This document shows, in pieces, positions 29,171-37,006 of a DNA stretch of 64,000 bases. The stretch spans positions 1 to 64,000 of the forward strand of contig JBKHXK010000008.1 of NCBI GenBank assembly GCA_046566065.1, read 5' to 3'. The DNA comes from MB1-2 sp046566065 (GTDB taxonomy: Bacteria; Actinomycetota; CADDZG01; WHSQ01). Below the pieces are notes generated by a model. That model had not been told where the DNA came from. It saw only the letters and a list, made by a program, of their open reading frames with translations, and did not search any database. The position numbers and the translations under genes are program-made. Position 1 is the first letter of the stretch; every line of letters starts with the position of its first letter.

Positions 29171-29202
29171 ATATCCACAGCTCTCTCCACAGCCGTGGAT
29201 AA
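29171..29202. promoter_or_regulatory. inverted DnaA-box-like pair
   Basis: TATCCAC (29172-29178) and GTGGATA (29195-29201) form an inverted repeat around a 16-base spacer that itself contains TCCACAG (29186-29192). Extended, the two ends read ATATCCACA and, on the other strand, TTATCCACG; each differs by one base from the DnaA box. The site lies just upstream of the zinc-ribbon membrane protein and beside crgA. Confidence 0.5.
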
Positions 29203-29235
29203 ACCACATCCTTGTCATTTAAGCCGGGGAGCGGG

Positions 29236-29466
29236 TCAGTGCCACTGGGTGGCCACCACGAAGGAGGCCGAGATGAGGCCCAGGCCCAGCCACAGCTGGT
29301 AGCCCTGGGTCCCCCCCGGCAGGACGCCGAGGTAGTGGGTGATGATGATCAGCACGCCGGCCGCGATCAGGGTGAAGAAGAGGGCCCCCACCCAGGGCGG
29401 CGACTGCTTCGGCTTCGGCTTGGGAGGGGGCTGTCTCCGTATCCGTTTCGAACGACTTTTCGGCAT
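29236..29466 (-). CDS. crgA: cell division protein CrgA
   Basis: A 76-residue two-helix membrane protein in the CrgA family, which recruits septum and wall-synthesis proteins and modulates FtsZ ring formation. The N terminus MPKSRSKRIRRQPP and the Pro/Lys stretch are typical. Helices lie at about 25-47 and 55-73, and the end (FVVATQWH) matches the family's ...TTRW ending. The length is slightly under that of M. tuberculosis CrgA. It runs divergent from the sortase gene, and a TACTAT box (29475-29480) lies 8 bases before its ATG. Confidence 0.9.
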   Translation of the reverse strand: MPKSRSKRIRRQPPPKPKPKQSPPWVGALFFTLIAAGVLIIITHYLGVLPGGTQGYQLWLGLGLISASFVVATQWH

Positions 29467-29502
29467 GGCTGGTGATAGTAGCCGCGCGCCCCCATAATCC
29501 TG

Positions 29503-30144
29503 ATGGTGAAAGCACTTCGGATCTTCGGAAAATTCCTGATCTCGGTCGGGGTGGGCGTCCTGCTGTTCGTGGCCTGGACCCTGTGGGGCACGGGCCTCTA
29601 CACGAGCCAGCAGCAGACCGCTCTGGCGCAGGAGTTCGATCAGCTCCCCGCGGTCGAGCCCGACCCCGACGATCCGAAGCCCACCGGTCCCGCCTCACTG
29701 CCCGGTCCGGGCGATCCGGCCTTCCGTCTTCGCATCCCCTCGATCGACCTCCAGCAGATCGTGGTCGAAGGCGTCGGGACCGAGGATCTGAAGAAGGGCC
29801 CCGGCCACTACCCGTCATGCCGGGCCGGGTTCGAACGTCCGCTGTGCACGGAGTTCGAAGAGGTCTGGCCGGGGCAAGAGGGCCGTGTGATCGTCTCCGG
29901 TCACCGAACCACCTACGGCGCTCCCTTCTGGGATCTCGACAAGCTTCAGAAAGGCGACGAGATCATCACCGACACGAAATGGGGCACGTACACCTACGAA
30001 GTCACCGAGAAACGGATCGTGCAGCCGGATTCGCTGGCGATCGCGATCCAAAGCGACGCTGCGGAGATCGTGCTGACCACCTGTAACCCCAAGTACTCAG
30101 CGGCTCAGAGACTGATCGTGTTCGGAAGGTTGATCAGGACGTGA
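29503..30144 (+). CDS. srtE: class E sortase
   Basis: A membrane transpeptidase of 213 residues that would attach surface proteins (LAXTG-type signals) to the wall. A membrane helix covers residues about 8-32 and a Pro/Asp linker follows. The sortase barrel carries the catalytic His (VSGHRTTYGAPFWDLDKL), Cys (VLTTCNPKYSA) and Arg (AAQRLIVFGRL). No substrate with an LPXTG/LAXTG-type sorting signal is seen in the window. CATAAT lies 4 bases before the ATG and no ribosome binding site is seen. The TGA overlaps the next small gene as GTGA. Sortase E next to crgA is common in actinobacteria. Confidence 0.92.
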   Translation: MVKALRIFGKFLISVGVGVLLFVAWTLWGTGLYTSQQQTALAQEFDQLPAVEPDPDDPKPTGPASLPGPGDPAFRLRIPSIDLQQIVVEGVGTEDLKKGPGHYPSCRAGFERPLCTEFEEVWPGQEGRVIVSGHRTTYGAPFWDLDKLQKGDEIITDTKWGTYTYEVTEKRIVQPDSLAIAIQSDAAEIVLTTCNPKYSAAQRLIVFGRLIRT

Positions 30145-30257
30145 AACGGTCCTGGAAGGCGCGACTGGGCGAGTTGTTGTTGTGGGCTCTCGTCGCGATC
30201 GCTACCGCGATGATCATGGTGATGTTGTCCGAGGAGCTCCTGCCCGCCAACTTCTAG
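30141..30257 (+). CDS. 38-residue single-pass membrane peptide coupled to sortase E
   Basis: A frame of 38 codons starts at GTG 30141, overlapping the sortase stop by four bases. It has a basic N terminus (MKRSWKARLGE), one strong membrane helix (LLLWALVAIATAMIMVMLS) and a short tail (EELLPANF). Its TAG overlaps the TAG of the convergent M20 gene as CTAG, the same junction used by other convergent pairs here. Both overlaps support a real gene. It may stabilise or guide the sortase; this is inference. Confidence 0.65.
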   Translation: MKRSWKARLGELLLWALVAIATAMIMVMLSEELLPANF

Positions 30258-31567
30258 GTCGAAGCAGCGAGGACCACCTCGCTCATCGCATCGACGGCTC
30301 GAAGGAAGGGTTCCACCTCCACGTGCTCGTCGTGCGCGTGGACCGTCGCTAGTTGTTCCTGAGTCAGCACCAGCGGGACCCATCCGTAAGCCGTGGCTCC
30401 GCGCTGTCTCAGATATCTGAGATCGGTCATGCCCGGGGTAAGAGACGGCACCGGCACCGGGCGCTCGGGCAGTCGCTGAGAGACCTGCTCGATCAATTCG
30501 TAGAGGCGTCCGGGCCGACTGACCGGGCTGGAGTGACGCGACACCTCCCGCACCTTCACCCCCTGCTTCGCTCCCATCCTCGACAACCTGCGGAGCAAGC
30601 GAGGGATGTCGGTGTCGGGGAGCAGGCGGCAGTCCAGCGAGGCCGAGGCCTCGGCCGGTACCACGTTGTGCTTGTAGCCGGCCTCGATGCGCGTCGGTGT
30701 GAGCGTGTCCGAGAGGAGGGCGGCCATCGCTCCCTGCGCTCGCAGAGGTTTCTTCAGTGCGTTCGCGACCGGCGCCGCCGCAGCCGATGCGAGGGCCTTG
30801 AACACGGCCTTCCTGGGCCCGGAGGCATGCTCGGCGAGGATCCTGAACTGCTCCTTCATGACGGGATGCACCCGGGGCGAGCCGTGCCCCGCGATCTTGG
30901 CCAGCATCTCGACCAGGTTCATGTTCGCCTGGTCGAGCGGGGGCATCGCCCCATGGCCGGGATCACCCGAGGCCGCGAGATCCAGCCACAAGACCGCCTT
31001 CTCCGCGACGACGATCGGCATGATGGGGCGGTCGATCACGCCACTCAGTCCGAAGGCGCCCTCACCGAGAGCCTCGGGAGGCGGGCGTCCGTCCGAGAAC
31101 CCGACCTTGTCGGGCACCTCCTCCAGCACGGCAGCGGCCCCTTCGCTCCCTCCCGCTTCTTCGTCGGCGACCGACATGAACACGATCTCGCGCGTCGGAG
31201 TCTTTCCCGAGGAGGCGATCGCAGCGCAGGCGGCAGCGTGCATCACCGCTACCGATTTCATATCGAGCGCGCCCCGGCCCCAGATGCATCCCTCCGATTC
31301 TTCTCCCCCGAAAGGATCGCACGACCATCCCTCTCGCTCCACCGCGACCACGTCGGTGTGCGACACCAGCACCAAGGCGGGTACGTCGGTGGGCCCGTCG
31401 ATGCGCGCCAGGATGCTGGGACGACCCGCCGAGCTCTTGTGGATGTAGGTGTCGAGCCCCGCGGACCTCAGAGCGCTCTCGAGCAACTCGGCTGCGGGAC
31501 CCTCGTTGCCCGGCGGGTTGGTCGTGTCGACGCGCAGCAGCTCGCGCAGGAGGGGGACGGGTTGCAT
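30254..31567 (-). CDS. M20 family metallopeptidase (ArgE/DapE/CPG2-like)
   Basis: A zinc amidohydrolase of 437 residues. Metal-binding motifs are present: SHTDVVAVE (His and Asp), WGRGALDMKSVAVMH (bridging Asp), ADEEAGGSEGA (catalytic Glu-Glu), and a late HAHDEHVE. The dimerization domain lies in the middle (DPGHGAMPPLDQANMNL). ATG 31567 (MQPVPLLRELLRVDTTNPPG) is the family-typical beginning; a 40-residue longer reading has no such support. TAAGCT sits 8 bases before this ATG on the minus strand, suggesting a leaderless transcript. Substrate (amino-acid amide or dipeptide) unknown. Confidence 0.9.
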   Translation of the reverse strand: MQPVPLLRELLRVDTTNPPGNEGPAAELLESALRSAGLDTYIHKSSAGRPSILARIDGPTDVPALVLVSHTDVVAVEREGWSCDPFGGEESEGCIWGRGALDMKSVAVMHAAACAAIASSGKTPTREIVFMSVADEEAGGSEGAAAVLEEVPDKVGFSDGRPPPEALGEGAFGLSGVIDRPIMPIVVAEKAVLWLDLAASGDPGHGAMPPLDQANMNLVEMLAKIAGHGSPRVHPVMKEQFRILAEHASGPRKAVFKALASAAAAPVANALKKPLRAQGAMAALLSDTLTPTRIEAGYKHNVVPAEASASLDCRLLPDTDIPRLLRRLSRMGAKQGVKVREVSRHSSPVSRPGRLYELIEQVSQRLPERPVPVPSLTPGMTDLRYLRQRGATAYGWVPLVLTQEQLATVHAHDEHVEVEPFLRAVDAMSEVVLAAST

Positions 31568-31612
31568 GGCGTGGAGCTTAGTGCCGCGACGTCCACGGAT
31601 ACCCTCTCGCGC

Positions 31613-32644
31613 ATGAAGGCTCTGGTCACCGGCGCGTGCGGATTCATCGGTTCTCACATGGTCGAGGTGCTGGCCGAAGCCGGACACGAGGTGGTCGCCG
31701 CAGACCTACCGTCCGCGCTGGCGGCTCCTGCAGACGATCGGACACGGTGGCCGCAGGTGTGCCGGGCGGCAGGGGCCGAGCTCGTCCCGCTCGACCTGAC
31801 CGACCCCTCCACCGTGCCTGCTGCGGTGGCGGGGGCCGAGGTGGTCTTCCATATCGCCGCCGTCTTCGATTACATGGCGCCGGAAAGTGTTCTGCGCGCC
31901 GTGAACGTCGAGGGAACCCGCAATCTGTTCGAGGCCCTCCTCGAGGAAGGCTCGTGCCGGCGCGTCGTCAACTGGGGAGCCGGCGGGGTCTACGGAACCC
32001 CCCGGGCTGATCGCCTCCCCTTCCGTGAAGACTCCGCCAAGGAGCCCGGCAATGCCTACCTCGTGTCCAAGTGGGACCAGGAAGTGCTCGCGCACTCGTA
32101 TCGCTCGCGCGGGGTCGAGGTCACGTCCACGAGAACGACGTCTCCTTACGGTCCTCGAGCCGCGTACGGCTCCGGGCAGCTACTCCTCCAGCTCGCCGAG
32201 AAACCGGTGGCTATCAGGAACATGACCGGCAACATCCCATTCGTGCACGTGCGGGACCTGTGCCGGGCTGCCCTTCATCTCGCCGAGCATCCGGATGCGG
32301 ATGGAGAGGCTTACAACGTGACCGACGAGGGTCGCATCGATGCGATCCGGCTGGCCCGGATCGTCGCCGACGAGATGGGCAAGCGCGCGAAGGTCCTGCC
32401 CCCGCTTCCCTTGGGCGCCTTGAGGACGCTCCTGTCGTCCGCGGCGAAGGTCTCGGGTGCTCTCGCCACGCGCTCCGGCAAGCGACCGGTACTGGAGTAC
32501 GACCAGGTTCAGTACTTCGGTTACGACTTCGTCTACTCGATCGACAAGCTGCTGGCGACGGGCTTCGGCTTCGAGTACCCGGAACCAGAGCCCGGTCTGC
32601 GTGAGACACTGCGTTGGTACCGGGAGCAAGGCTGGATCCGGTGA
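31613..32644 (+). CDS. NAD(P)-dependent epimerase/dehydratase (extended SDR)
   Basis: A 343-residue extended short-chain dehydrogenase. The Rossmann motif is TGACGFIGSH at residues 7-16 and the catalytic YxxxK is AYLVSKWDQE near residue 150. The usual Ser before VYG is replaced (WGAGGVYG), so the catalytic triad may be altered or shifted. The C-terminal half is substrate-binding (TTSPYGPRAAYG, FVHVRDLC, YNVTDEGRI). The members nearest in feel are NDP-sugar epimerases or 3-beta-HSD-like enzymes; substrate unknown. ATG 31613 lies 46 bases from the divergent M20 start. Any in-frame extension upstream would cross that gene and is rejected. Confidence 0.85.
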   Translation: MKALVTGACGFIGSHMVEVLAEAGHEVVAADLPSALAAPADDRTRWPQVCRAAGAELVPLDLTDPSTVPAAVAGAEVVFHIAAVFDYMAPESVLRAVNVEGTRNLFEALLEEGSCRRVVNWGAGGVYGTPRADRLPFREDSAKEPGNAYLVSKWDQEVLAHSYRSRGVEVTSTRTTSPYGPRAAYGSGQLLLQLAEKPVAIRNMTGNIPFVHVRDLCRAALHLAEHPDADGEAYNVTDEGRIDAIRLARIVADEMGKRAKVLPPLPLGALRTLLSSAAKVSGALATRSGKRPVLEYDQVQYFGYDFVYSIDKLLATGFGFEYPEPEPGLRETLRWYREQGWIR

Positions 32645-32657
32645 GACCGAGAGCGGG

Positions 32658-33200
32658 GTGGTAGCGACCTTCATCATCGACTGGCCCGTTGTGGCCTTCC
32701 TGGGTCTTTTCTTCGGCAGGTTCGCTCCGCTGCAAGCGTGGTGGCGAAGCTCCGCCTTCGCCGGCGGTCTGATCGCGAGCGGAGGGTTCACCACGGTCGC
32801 GATGCTCTCGTATCGGATCGCTCCGGATTGGATGTGGATGTACTACAGGGATCCGGAGGAGATGAAGCCTGCCGTCCCACTCATGCCGCTCGGGTACATG
32901 GCCGCCTTCGTTGCCGCCTTCGCCAGTGCCGTCCGTCTCCGCGACCAGGAAAGGAGCGTATGGCCGGCAGCCACCGCAGCAGCAGTGGCTGAGGTGGCAG
33001 TGGTGGCCGCGACCTGGGACCGCTACCACCGGATCGGAACGCGCTCGGAGTGGGAAGCAGGAACTGCGTCGGAGTTGGTGACCGCCAAGCCCACGGGGCT
33101 CGCGAAGAAGGTCAGCTCGTATGCACCGGTCGTCTTCGTCACCTTCCTGTTCGGTCTAGCACTCGCAAGGAGAAGCGGTGCGTCTTCTGCTCGTCGATAA
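32658..33200 (+). CDS. hypothetical multi-pass membrane protein
   Basis: A 180-residue membrane protein that I do not recognise. Likely GTG start at 32658 (MVATFIIDWPVVAFLGLFFG), 13 bases after the epimerase stop. About four helices are seen: residues 4-20, 32-50, 75-95 and 155-172. Between them lies a Trp/Tyr-rich loop (PDWMWMYYRDPEEMKP), and a polar loop has WDRYHRIGTRSEWEAG. The 3' end overlaps pabA by 23 bases, so all three genes from 31613 probably form one operon. The Shine-Dalgarno is weak. Confidence 0.6.
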   Translation: MVATFIIDWPVVAFLGLFFGRFAPLQAWWRSSAFAGGLIASGGFTTVAMLSYRIAPDWMWMYYRDPEEMKPAVPLMPLGYMAAFVAAFASAVRLRDQERSVWPAATAAAVAEVAVVAATWDRYHRIGTRSEWEAGTASELVTAKPTGLAKKVSSYAPVVFVTFLFGLALARRSGASSARR

Positions 33201-33747
33201 CTACGACTCGTTCGTGTTCAACCTGGCGCAAGCTTTCGGCGCGCTGGGGGCCGAGCCGATCGTCGTACGCAACGACGCCACGATCGCCGACCTGGAGGCG
33301 CTCGAAGCGGACGCCGTCGTCATATCCCCCGGCCCCGGCACCCCTGCCGACTCCGGGGTCTCGATCGAGGCGATCAAGCACTTCTCCCGATCCCGTCCGG
33401 TCCTCGGCGTGTGCCTTGGGCATCAGTGCATCGGAGCTGCCTTCGGGGGCCGCGTCACGCGCGCCTCGGTGGGGCCCGTTCACGGGAAGACCTCTCAGAT
33501 CTCCCACGATGGGCAGGCGGTGTTCGAGGGGATCCCCTCACCCTTCACGGCGACGCGCTATCACTCGCTCGCCATCGAAGACGACGCCTGGCCCGACGAC
33601 CTCGAGATAAGCGCGCGCAGTGACGACGGTGTCGTGATGGGGGTCCGCCACCGCGATCTGCCGGTGGAGGGCGTCCAGTTCCATCCCGAGTCGGTCCTGT
33701 GCCCGGAGGGCGTCCGGCTCCTAGGGAACTTCCTCGGTCGGACCTAG
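33178..33747 (+). CDS. pabA: glutamine amidotransferase of anthranilate/aminodeoxychorismate synthase
   Basis: A class I glutamine amidotransferase of 189 residues (TrpG/PabA type) that feeds ammonia to a chorismate-using partner for folate or tryptophan. It starts MRLLLVDNYDSFVFNL. The oxyanion strand is SPGPGTP, the nucleophile is Cys in GVCLGHQCIGAAFGG, and the His-Glu pair is QFHPESVL. It occupies the slot of M. tuberculosis trpG (Rv0013), where the name is traditional though the role is probably pABA synthesis. The partner PabB/TrpE is not in the window. GTG 33178 overlaps the preceding gene. Confidence 0.93.
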   Translation: MRLLLVDNYDSFVFNLAQAFGALGAEPIVVRNDATIADLEALEADAVVISPGPGTPADSGVSIEAIKHFSRSRPVLGVCLGHQCIGAAFGGRVTRASVGPVHGKTSQISHDGQAVFEGIPSPFTATRYHSLAIEDDAWPDDLEISARSDDGVVMGVRHRDLPVEGVQFHPESVLCPEGVRLLGNFLGRT

Positions 33748-35657
33748 GCGCTCATCCAGAAGAGCAGTCCCATCAACGCGAACGTCGGGGACAGAGACGC
33801 ATCACCAGGCTGCACGTAGAGCGTCGCCTCGTCGCCCTCAGACACGAGGGTGCCGGGTGCGGGCTCCTGACGGCAGACCGCTCCGGGTGGGGTCGCGTCC
33901 GCGCAGGGTTCCTCCACCTGGGTCACGACCAGACCGAAGTCCGATTCGAGGAATGCCTCCGCGTCGTCGCCCTGCTGCCCACTCACGTCGGGCATCTCGC
34001 GCTCCTCGGTCCCCTCGGACACGGTGATCGTGACCACATCACCCGGAGCCGCTTCCGTACCCGCTTCGGGATCCTGCGCGATCACGATCCCTGCCTCCTC
34101 GTCGCTGGGGGCGGTGATCACGCTGACCTCGAGGTCCGCTGCCTCGATCTCGTCCGTTGCCGTTTCCTCGGACTGACCGATCACCGAGGGGACGATCACC
34201 GCTTCGGGACCTCCGGAGACCACCAGATCGACCGTGCTCCTGACCTCGGCGTCCGATCCCGGTTCCGGTGACTGAGAGATGACGATCCCCTCTTCGAACT
34301 CGTCACTGGGCTCGGTTGCGATGTCGCCGACGCGCAGCCGGGCGTTCTCGATCTCTTCTTCCGCCTCTTCCTGGGTCAGGCCCACGAGCTCCGGCACCTC
34401 TACCTCGGCTCGGCCCTCCGAGACGAAGATCGTGACGGTCTCGCCCTCTTCGATCCGTTCGCCACCCTCGGGCTCCTGGCTGGTCACCTCGCCCCTCGGC
34501 TTGTTGCTGTTCTTGCGCTCGATGTCGACGTCGAAGCCCTTGTCCTCCAGGAGGTCTCGAGCCTCGTCCTGGTCCATACCGACGACGTCCGGCACGCGCA
34601 CGAGGGGCCCGTCCCCGCCGAGCAGGTTGTTCGCCAGCAGGTAGGCCAGCAGCGCGAACACACCCAGGATCAGGAGCGCAGCGACCACGTAGATGCCCGC
34701 TCTGTTCTTGCCGTCGGGTTCCGGCTCCCATTCCTCCTCCGTCTGCCGGATCACCTGGGTGCCGGTGGCGGCCGGCGCAACGGTGGTGGTTCCCGCGAGA
34801 AGCGGAGTGGCATGGACCTGCTGGCCGGAGATGAAACGCTGGAGGTCGTCGTGCATCTCCCGCGCCGACTGGTAGCGGTTGTCCGGGTTCTTCGCGAGGG
34901 CCTTCATCGTGATCGCGTCCAGCGCGTCCGGAACATCCGGGTTGACCGACGAAGGCTTCTCCGCGTCCTCGCGCACGTGCTTGTAGGCGATCGACAATGG
35001 CGTGTCGCCTTGGAAGGGAGCGCGCCCGGTCAACATCTCGTACAGGACGCACCCGAGTGCGTAGACGTCAGAGCGTGCGTCGACCGGGTTCCCCTGCGCT
35101 TGTTCGGGAGACAGATAGGAGGCCGTGCCGATGACCATCCCCGTCTGGGTCATGGTCTGCTCACCGTCGCCCAGAGCTCTTGCGATGCCGAAGTCGGTCA
35201 CTTTGGTCTGTCCGTAGGACGTGATCATGATGTTGCTGGGCTTGATGTCGCGGTGGACGAGCCCCGCGGTATGAGCCCTCTCGAGCGCTCTGGCGACGTC
35301 CGCGGCGATCTCGGCGGCGCGCTCGGGGAGCAGGGGCCCGTCTTCGCTGATGACGGCCTCGAGCCCGCGGCCGTCGATCATCTCCATGACGATGAAGTAA
35401 GCAGCGTCGTCGTTGCCGAAGTCGTAGAGAGACACGATGTTGGGATGGCTCAGGTTCGCCGCGGCCTGGGCCTCTCTCCGGAAGCGCTCGACGAAGGACC
35501 TGTCGTTGCTGAGGCGCTCGGCCAGCACCTTCACGGCGACCTCACGGCCGAGCAGATCGTCGCGGGCGCGATAGACCTCGGCCATACCTCCTTGGCCGAC
35601 CTTCTCTATGACCTCGTAGCGGCCTCCGTAGGTCTTTCCTTCAGCGCTCAAGCTCAA
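33744..35657 (-). CDS. pknB: Ser/Thr protein kinase with four PASTA domains (PknB-type)
   Basis: A transmembrane eukaryotic-type kinase of 637 residues that senses wall fragments and controls growth and division. The kinase domain covers residues about 13-275 (glycine loop GQGGMAEVY, Lys in VAVKVL, catalytic HRDIKPSN, DFGIARA, activation loop with TMTQTGMVIGTASYLSPEQ). A membrane helix follows at about 322-345 (GIYVVAALLILGVFALLAYLL). Four PASTA repeats cover about 352-615; the last has two Cys (EPCADATPPGAVC) that may pair. The TTG start overlaps the pknA stop. An unusual hydrophobic tail (FALMGLLFWMSA) ends the protein. Confidence 0.95.
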   Translation of the reverse strand: MSLSAEGKTYGGRYEVIEKVGQGGMAEVYRARDDLLGREVAVKVLAERLSNDRSFVERFRREAQAAANLSHPNIVSLYDFGNDDAAYFIVMEMIDGRGLEAVISEDGPLLPERAAEIAADVARALERAHTAGLVHRDIKPSNIMITSYGQTKVTDFGIARALGDGEQTMTQTGMVIGTASYLSPEQAQGNPVDARSDVYALGCVLYEMLTGRAPFQGDTPLSIAYKHVREDAEKPSSVNPDVPDALDAITMKALAKNPDNRYQSAREMHDDLQRFISGQQVHATPLLAGTTTVAPAATGTQVIRQTEEEWEPEPDGKNRAGIYVVAALLILGVFALLAYLLANNLLGGDGPLVRVPDVVGMDQDEARDLLEDKGFDVDIERKNSNKPRGEVTSQEPEGGERIEEGETVTIFVSEGRAEVEVPELVGLTQEEAEEEIENARLRVGDIATEPSDEFEEGIVISQSPEPGSDAEVRSTVDLVVSGGPEAVIVPSVIGQSEETATDEIEAADLEVSVITAPSDEEAGIVIAQDPEAGTEAAPGDVVTITVSEGTEEREMPDVSGQQGDDAEAFLESDFGLVVTQVEEPCADATPPGAVCRQEPAPGTLVSEGDEATLYVQPGDASLSPTFALMGLLFWMSA

Positions 35658-37006
35658 TCGTCCTTGTCTTTGCCATGGGCCTTCCCCTTACCGGGGTGGT
35701 CCTCGTCCTCTTCTTCCTCGTCTTCTTCAGGTTCTCCGCTGCTCACCTGGAGGGTAACTGCGTCCCCCGGCGCAACCATGGTGCCGGGCTCCGGGGTGCT
35801 CGAGACCACGTGCTCTTCTTTGATCTCTTCAGACGGCACGAAGGCAACGGTTACCGCCAACCCGGCTTGCTCCAGCACCTCAACCACGTCATCCATCTTC
35901 TCCCCGACGATGTCGGCCGGAAGGGGGAATCCGTCTTCGACCTCCTCGGTGGGGGATCCCTCGCTTGCCGGTTGCGTTCGACGTTCTTGATGATCCCTCG
36001 CCTCGGAAGGTTGCTCGGCATCTCCCAGACGGAGTAGCAAGAGCCCTAGCGCGATCGCGGCGAGTAGCCCGAGCGTCACCAGAACGTTCCTGCCCAGCTT
36101 CTGGGGGTCCCAACGACTGCCTGGGATCGGCCAAACCGTCGTCTCCATCCGCTCGGTCTCGCTGCCGGAGATGACCGCCATTGCTTCGCCGGGTTCGCCG
36201 GATAGCAAGACGGCCCGGAACTCGGCCGCGCTCTGGAATCGGTCGCGGGGATCCTTCGCGGTCGCACGTCGAACCGCGTCGTCGATGTAAGGGGGGATGT
36301 CCTTGCGCAGGTCACTCGGAGCCGGGACCTCGTCGGAGACGTGACGCATCGCCACCGCGATGATCGAGTCCCCCGTGAAGGGGACGGTCCCCGTCAACAT
36401 CTCGTAGAGCACGATCCCCAACGAGTAGATGTCGGTGGCGGGACCCACCTCCGCTCCGCCGGCTTGCTCTGGAGAGATGTAGTGAGCGCTGCCGAGCACG
36501 GACCCGGTTGCGGTCAACGTGGCGTCACCCGCGGCACGCGCGATCCCGAAGTCGGTCACCTTCACCTTGTCGGAGTCGTCGAGGATGACGTTGGGGGGCT
36601 TGATGTCTCTGTGCACGACGCCGGCGGCATGAGCGTGCTCCAGGGCGGCCGCGATCTGGGCCGTTATGTGGGCAGCCCTCTCTGGATCCAACGGGCCCTC
36701 TTCGCGCAGGACCCGGGCGAGATCCTTGCCGTTGGCGAGCTCCATCACCATGTAGTGACAGCGATCGTCGGCCCCGAAGTCGTACACGCCGGCGATGTTG
36801 GGATGAGAGAGAGCTCCCGCGGCCCTGGCCTCGCGCCGGAACCGTTCGATGAACGTGGGATCCTCTGCGAGACCCTCCTTCAGCAGTTTCACCGCGACCT
36901 TGCGCTGCAGCCTCTCGTCGGTTGCCGCATAGACAGAGCCCATCCCGCCGGACGCGATGCGCTCGTCCAGCCGGTAACGCTCCGAGAGAACGGTCCCGAT
37001 CACCAT
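35654..37006 (-). CDS. pknA: Ser/Thr protein kinase with one PASTA-like domain (PknA-type)
   Basis: A second transmembrane kinase, 450 residues, in the PknA position. The kinase domain is at residues about 10-270 (ASGGMGSVY, VAVKLL, HRDIKPPN, DFGIARA, GSVLGSAHYISPEQ). A helix follows at about 308-328 (NVLVTLGLLAAIALGLLLL). One extracellular PASTA-like repeat is seen (PADIVGEKMDDVVEVLEQAGLAVTV to VTLQVSSG), then an acidic-Lys tail. M. tuberculosis PknA has no PASTA, so this is a variation. Its ATG overlaps the pbpA stop by 7 bases and its TGA overlaps the pknB TTG. Confidence 0.92.
   Translation of the reverse strand: MVIGTVLSERYRLDERIASGGMGSVYAATDERLQRKVAVKLLKEGLAEDPTFIERFRREARAAGALSHPNIAGVYDFGADDRCHYMVMELANGKDLARVLREEGPLDPERAAHITAQIAAALEHAHAAGVVHRDIKPPNVILDDSDKVKVTDFGIARAAGDATLTATGSVLGSAHYISPEQAGGAEVGPATDIYSLGIVLYEMLTGTVPFTGDSIIAVAMRHVSDEVPAPSDLRKDIPPYIDDAVRRATAKDPRDRFQSAAEFRAVLLSGEPGEAMAVISGSETERMETTVWPIPGSRWDPQKLGRNVLVTLGLLAAIALGLLLLRLGDAEQPSEARDHQERRTQPASEGSPTEEVEDGFPLPADIVGEKMDDVVEVLEQAGLAVTVAFVPSEEIKEEHVVSSTPEPGTMVAPGDAVTLQVSSGEPEEDEEEEDEDHPGKGKAHGKDKDD

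Noticed and set aside
30353..31612. In-frame extension of the epimerase upstream of 31613
   Set aside because: It overlaps the M20 gene in antisense and has no epimerase-like sequence; the Rossmann fold begins at 31613.
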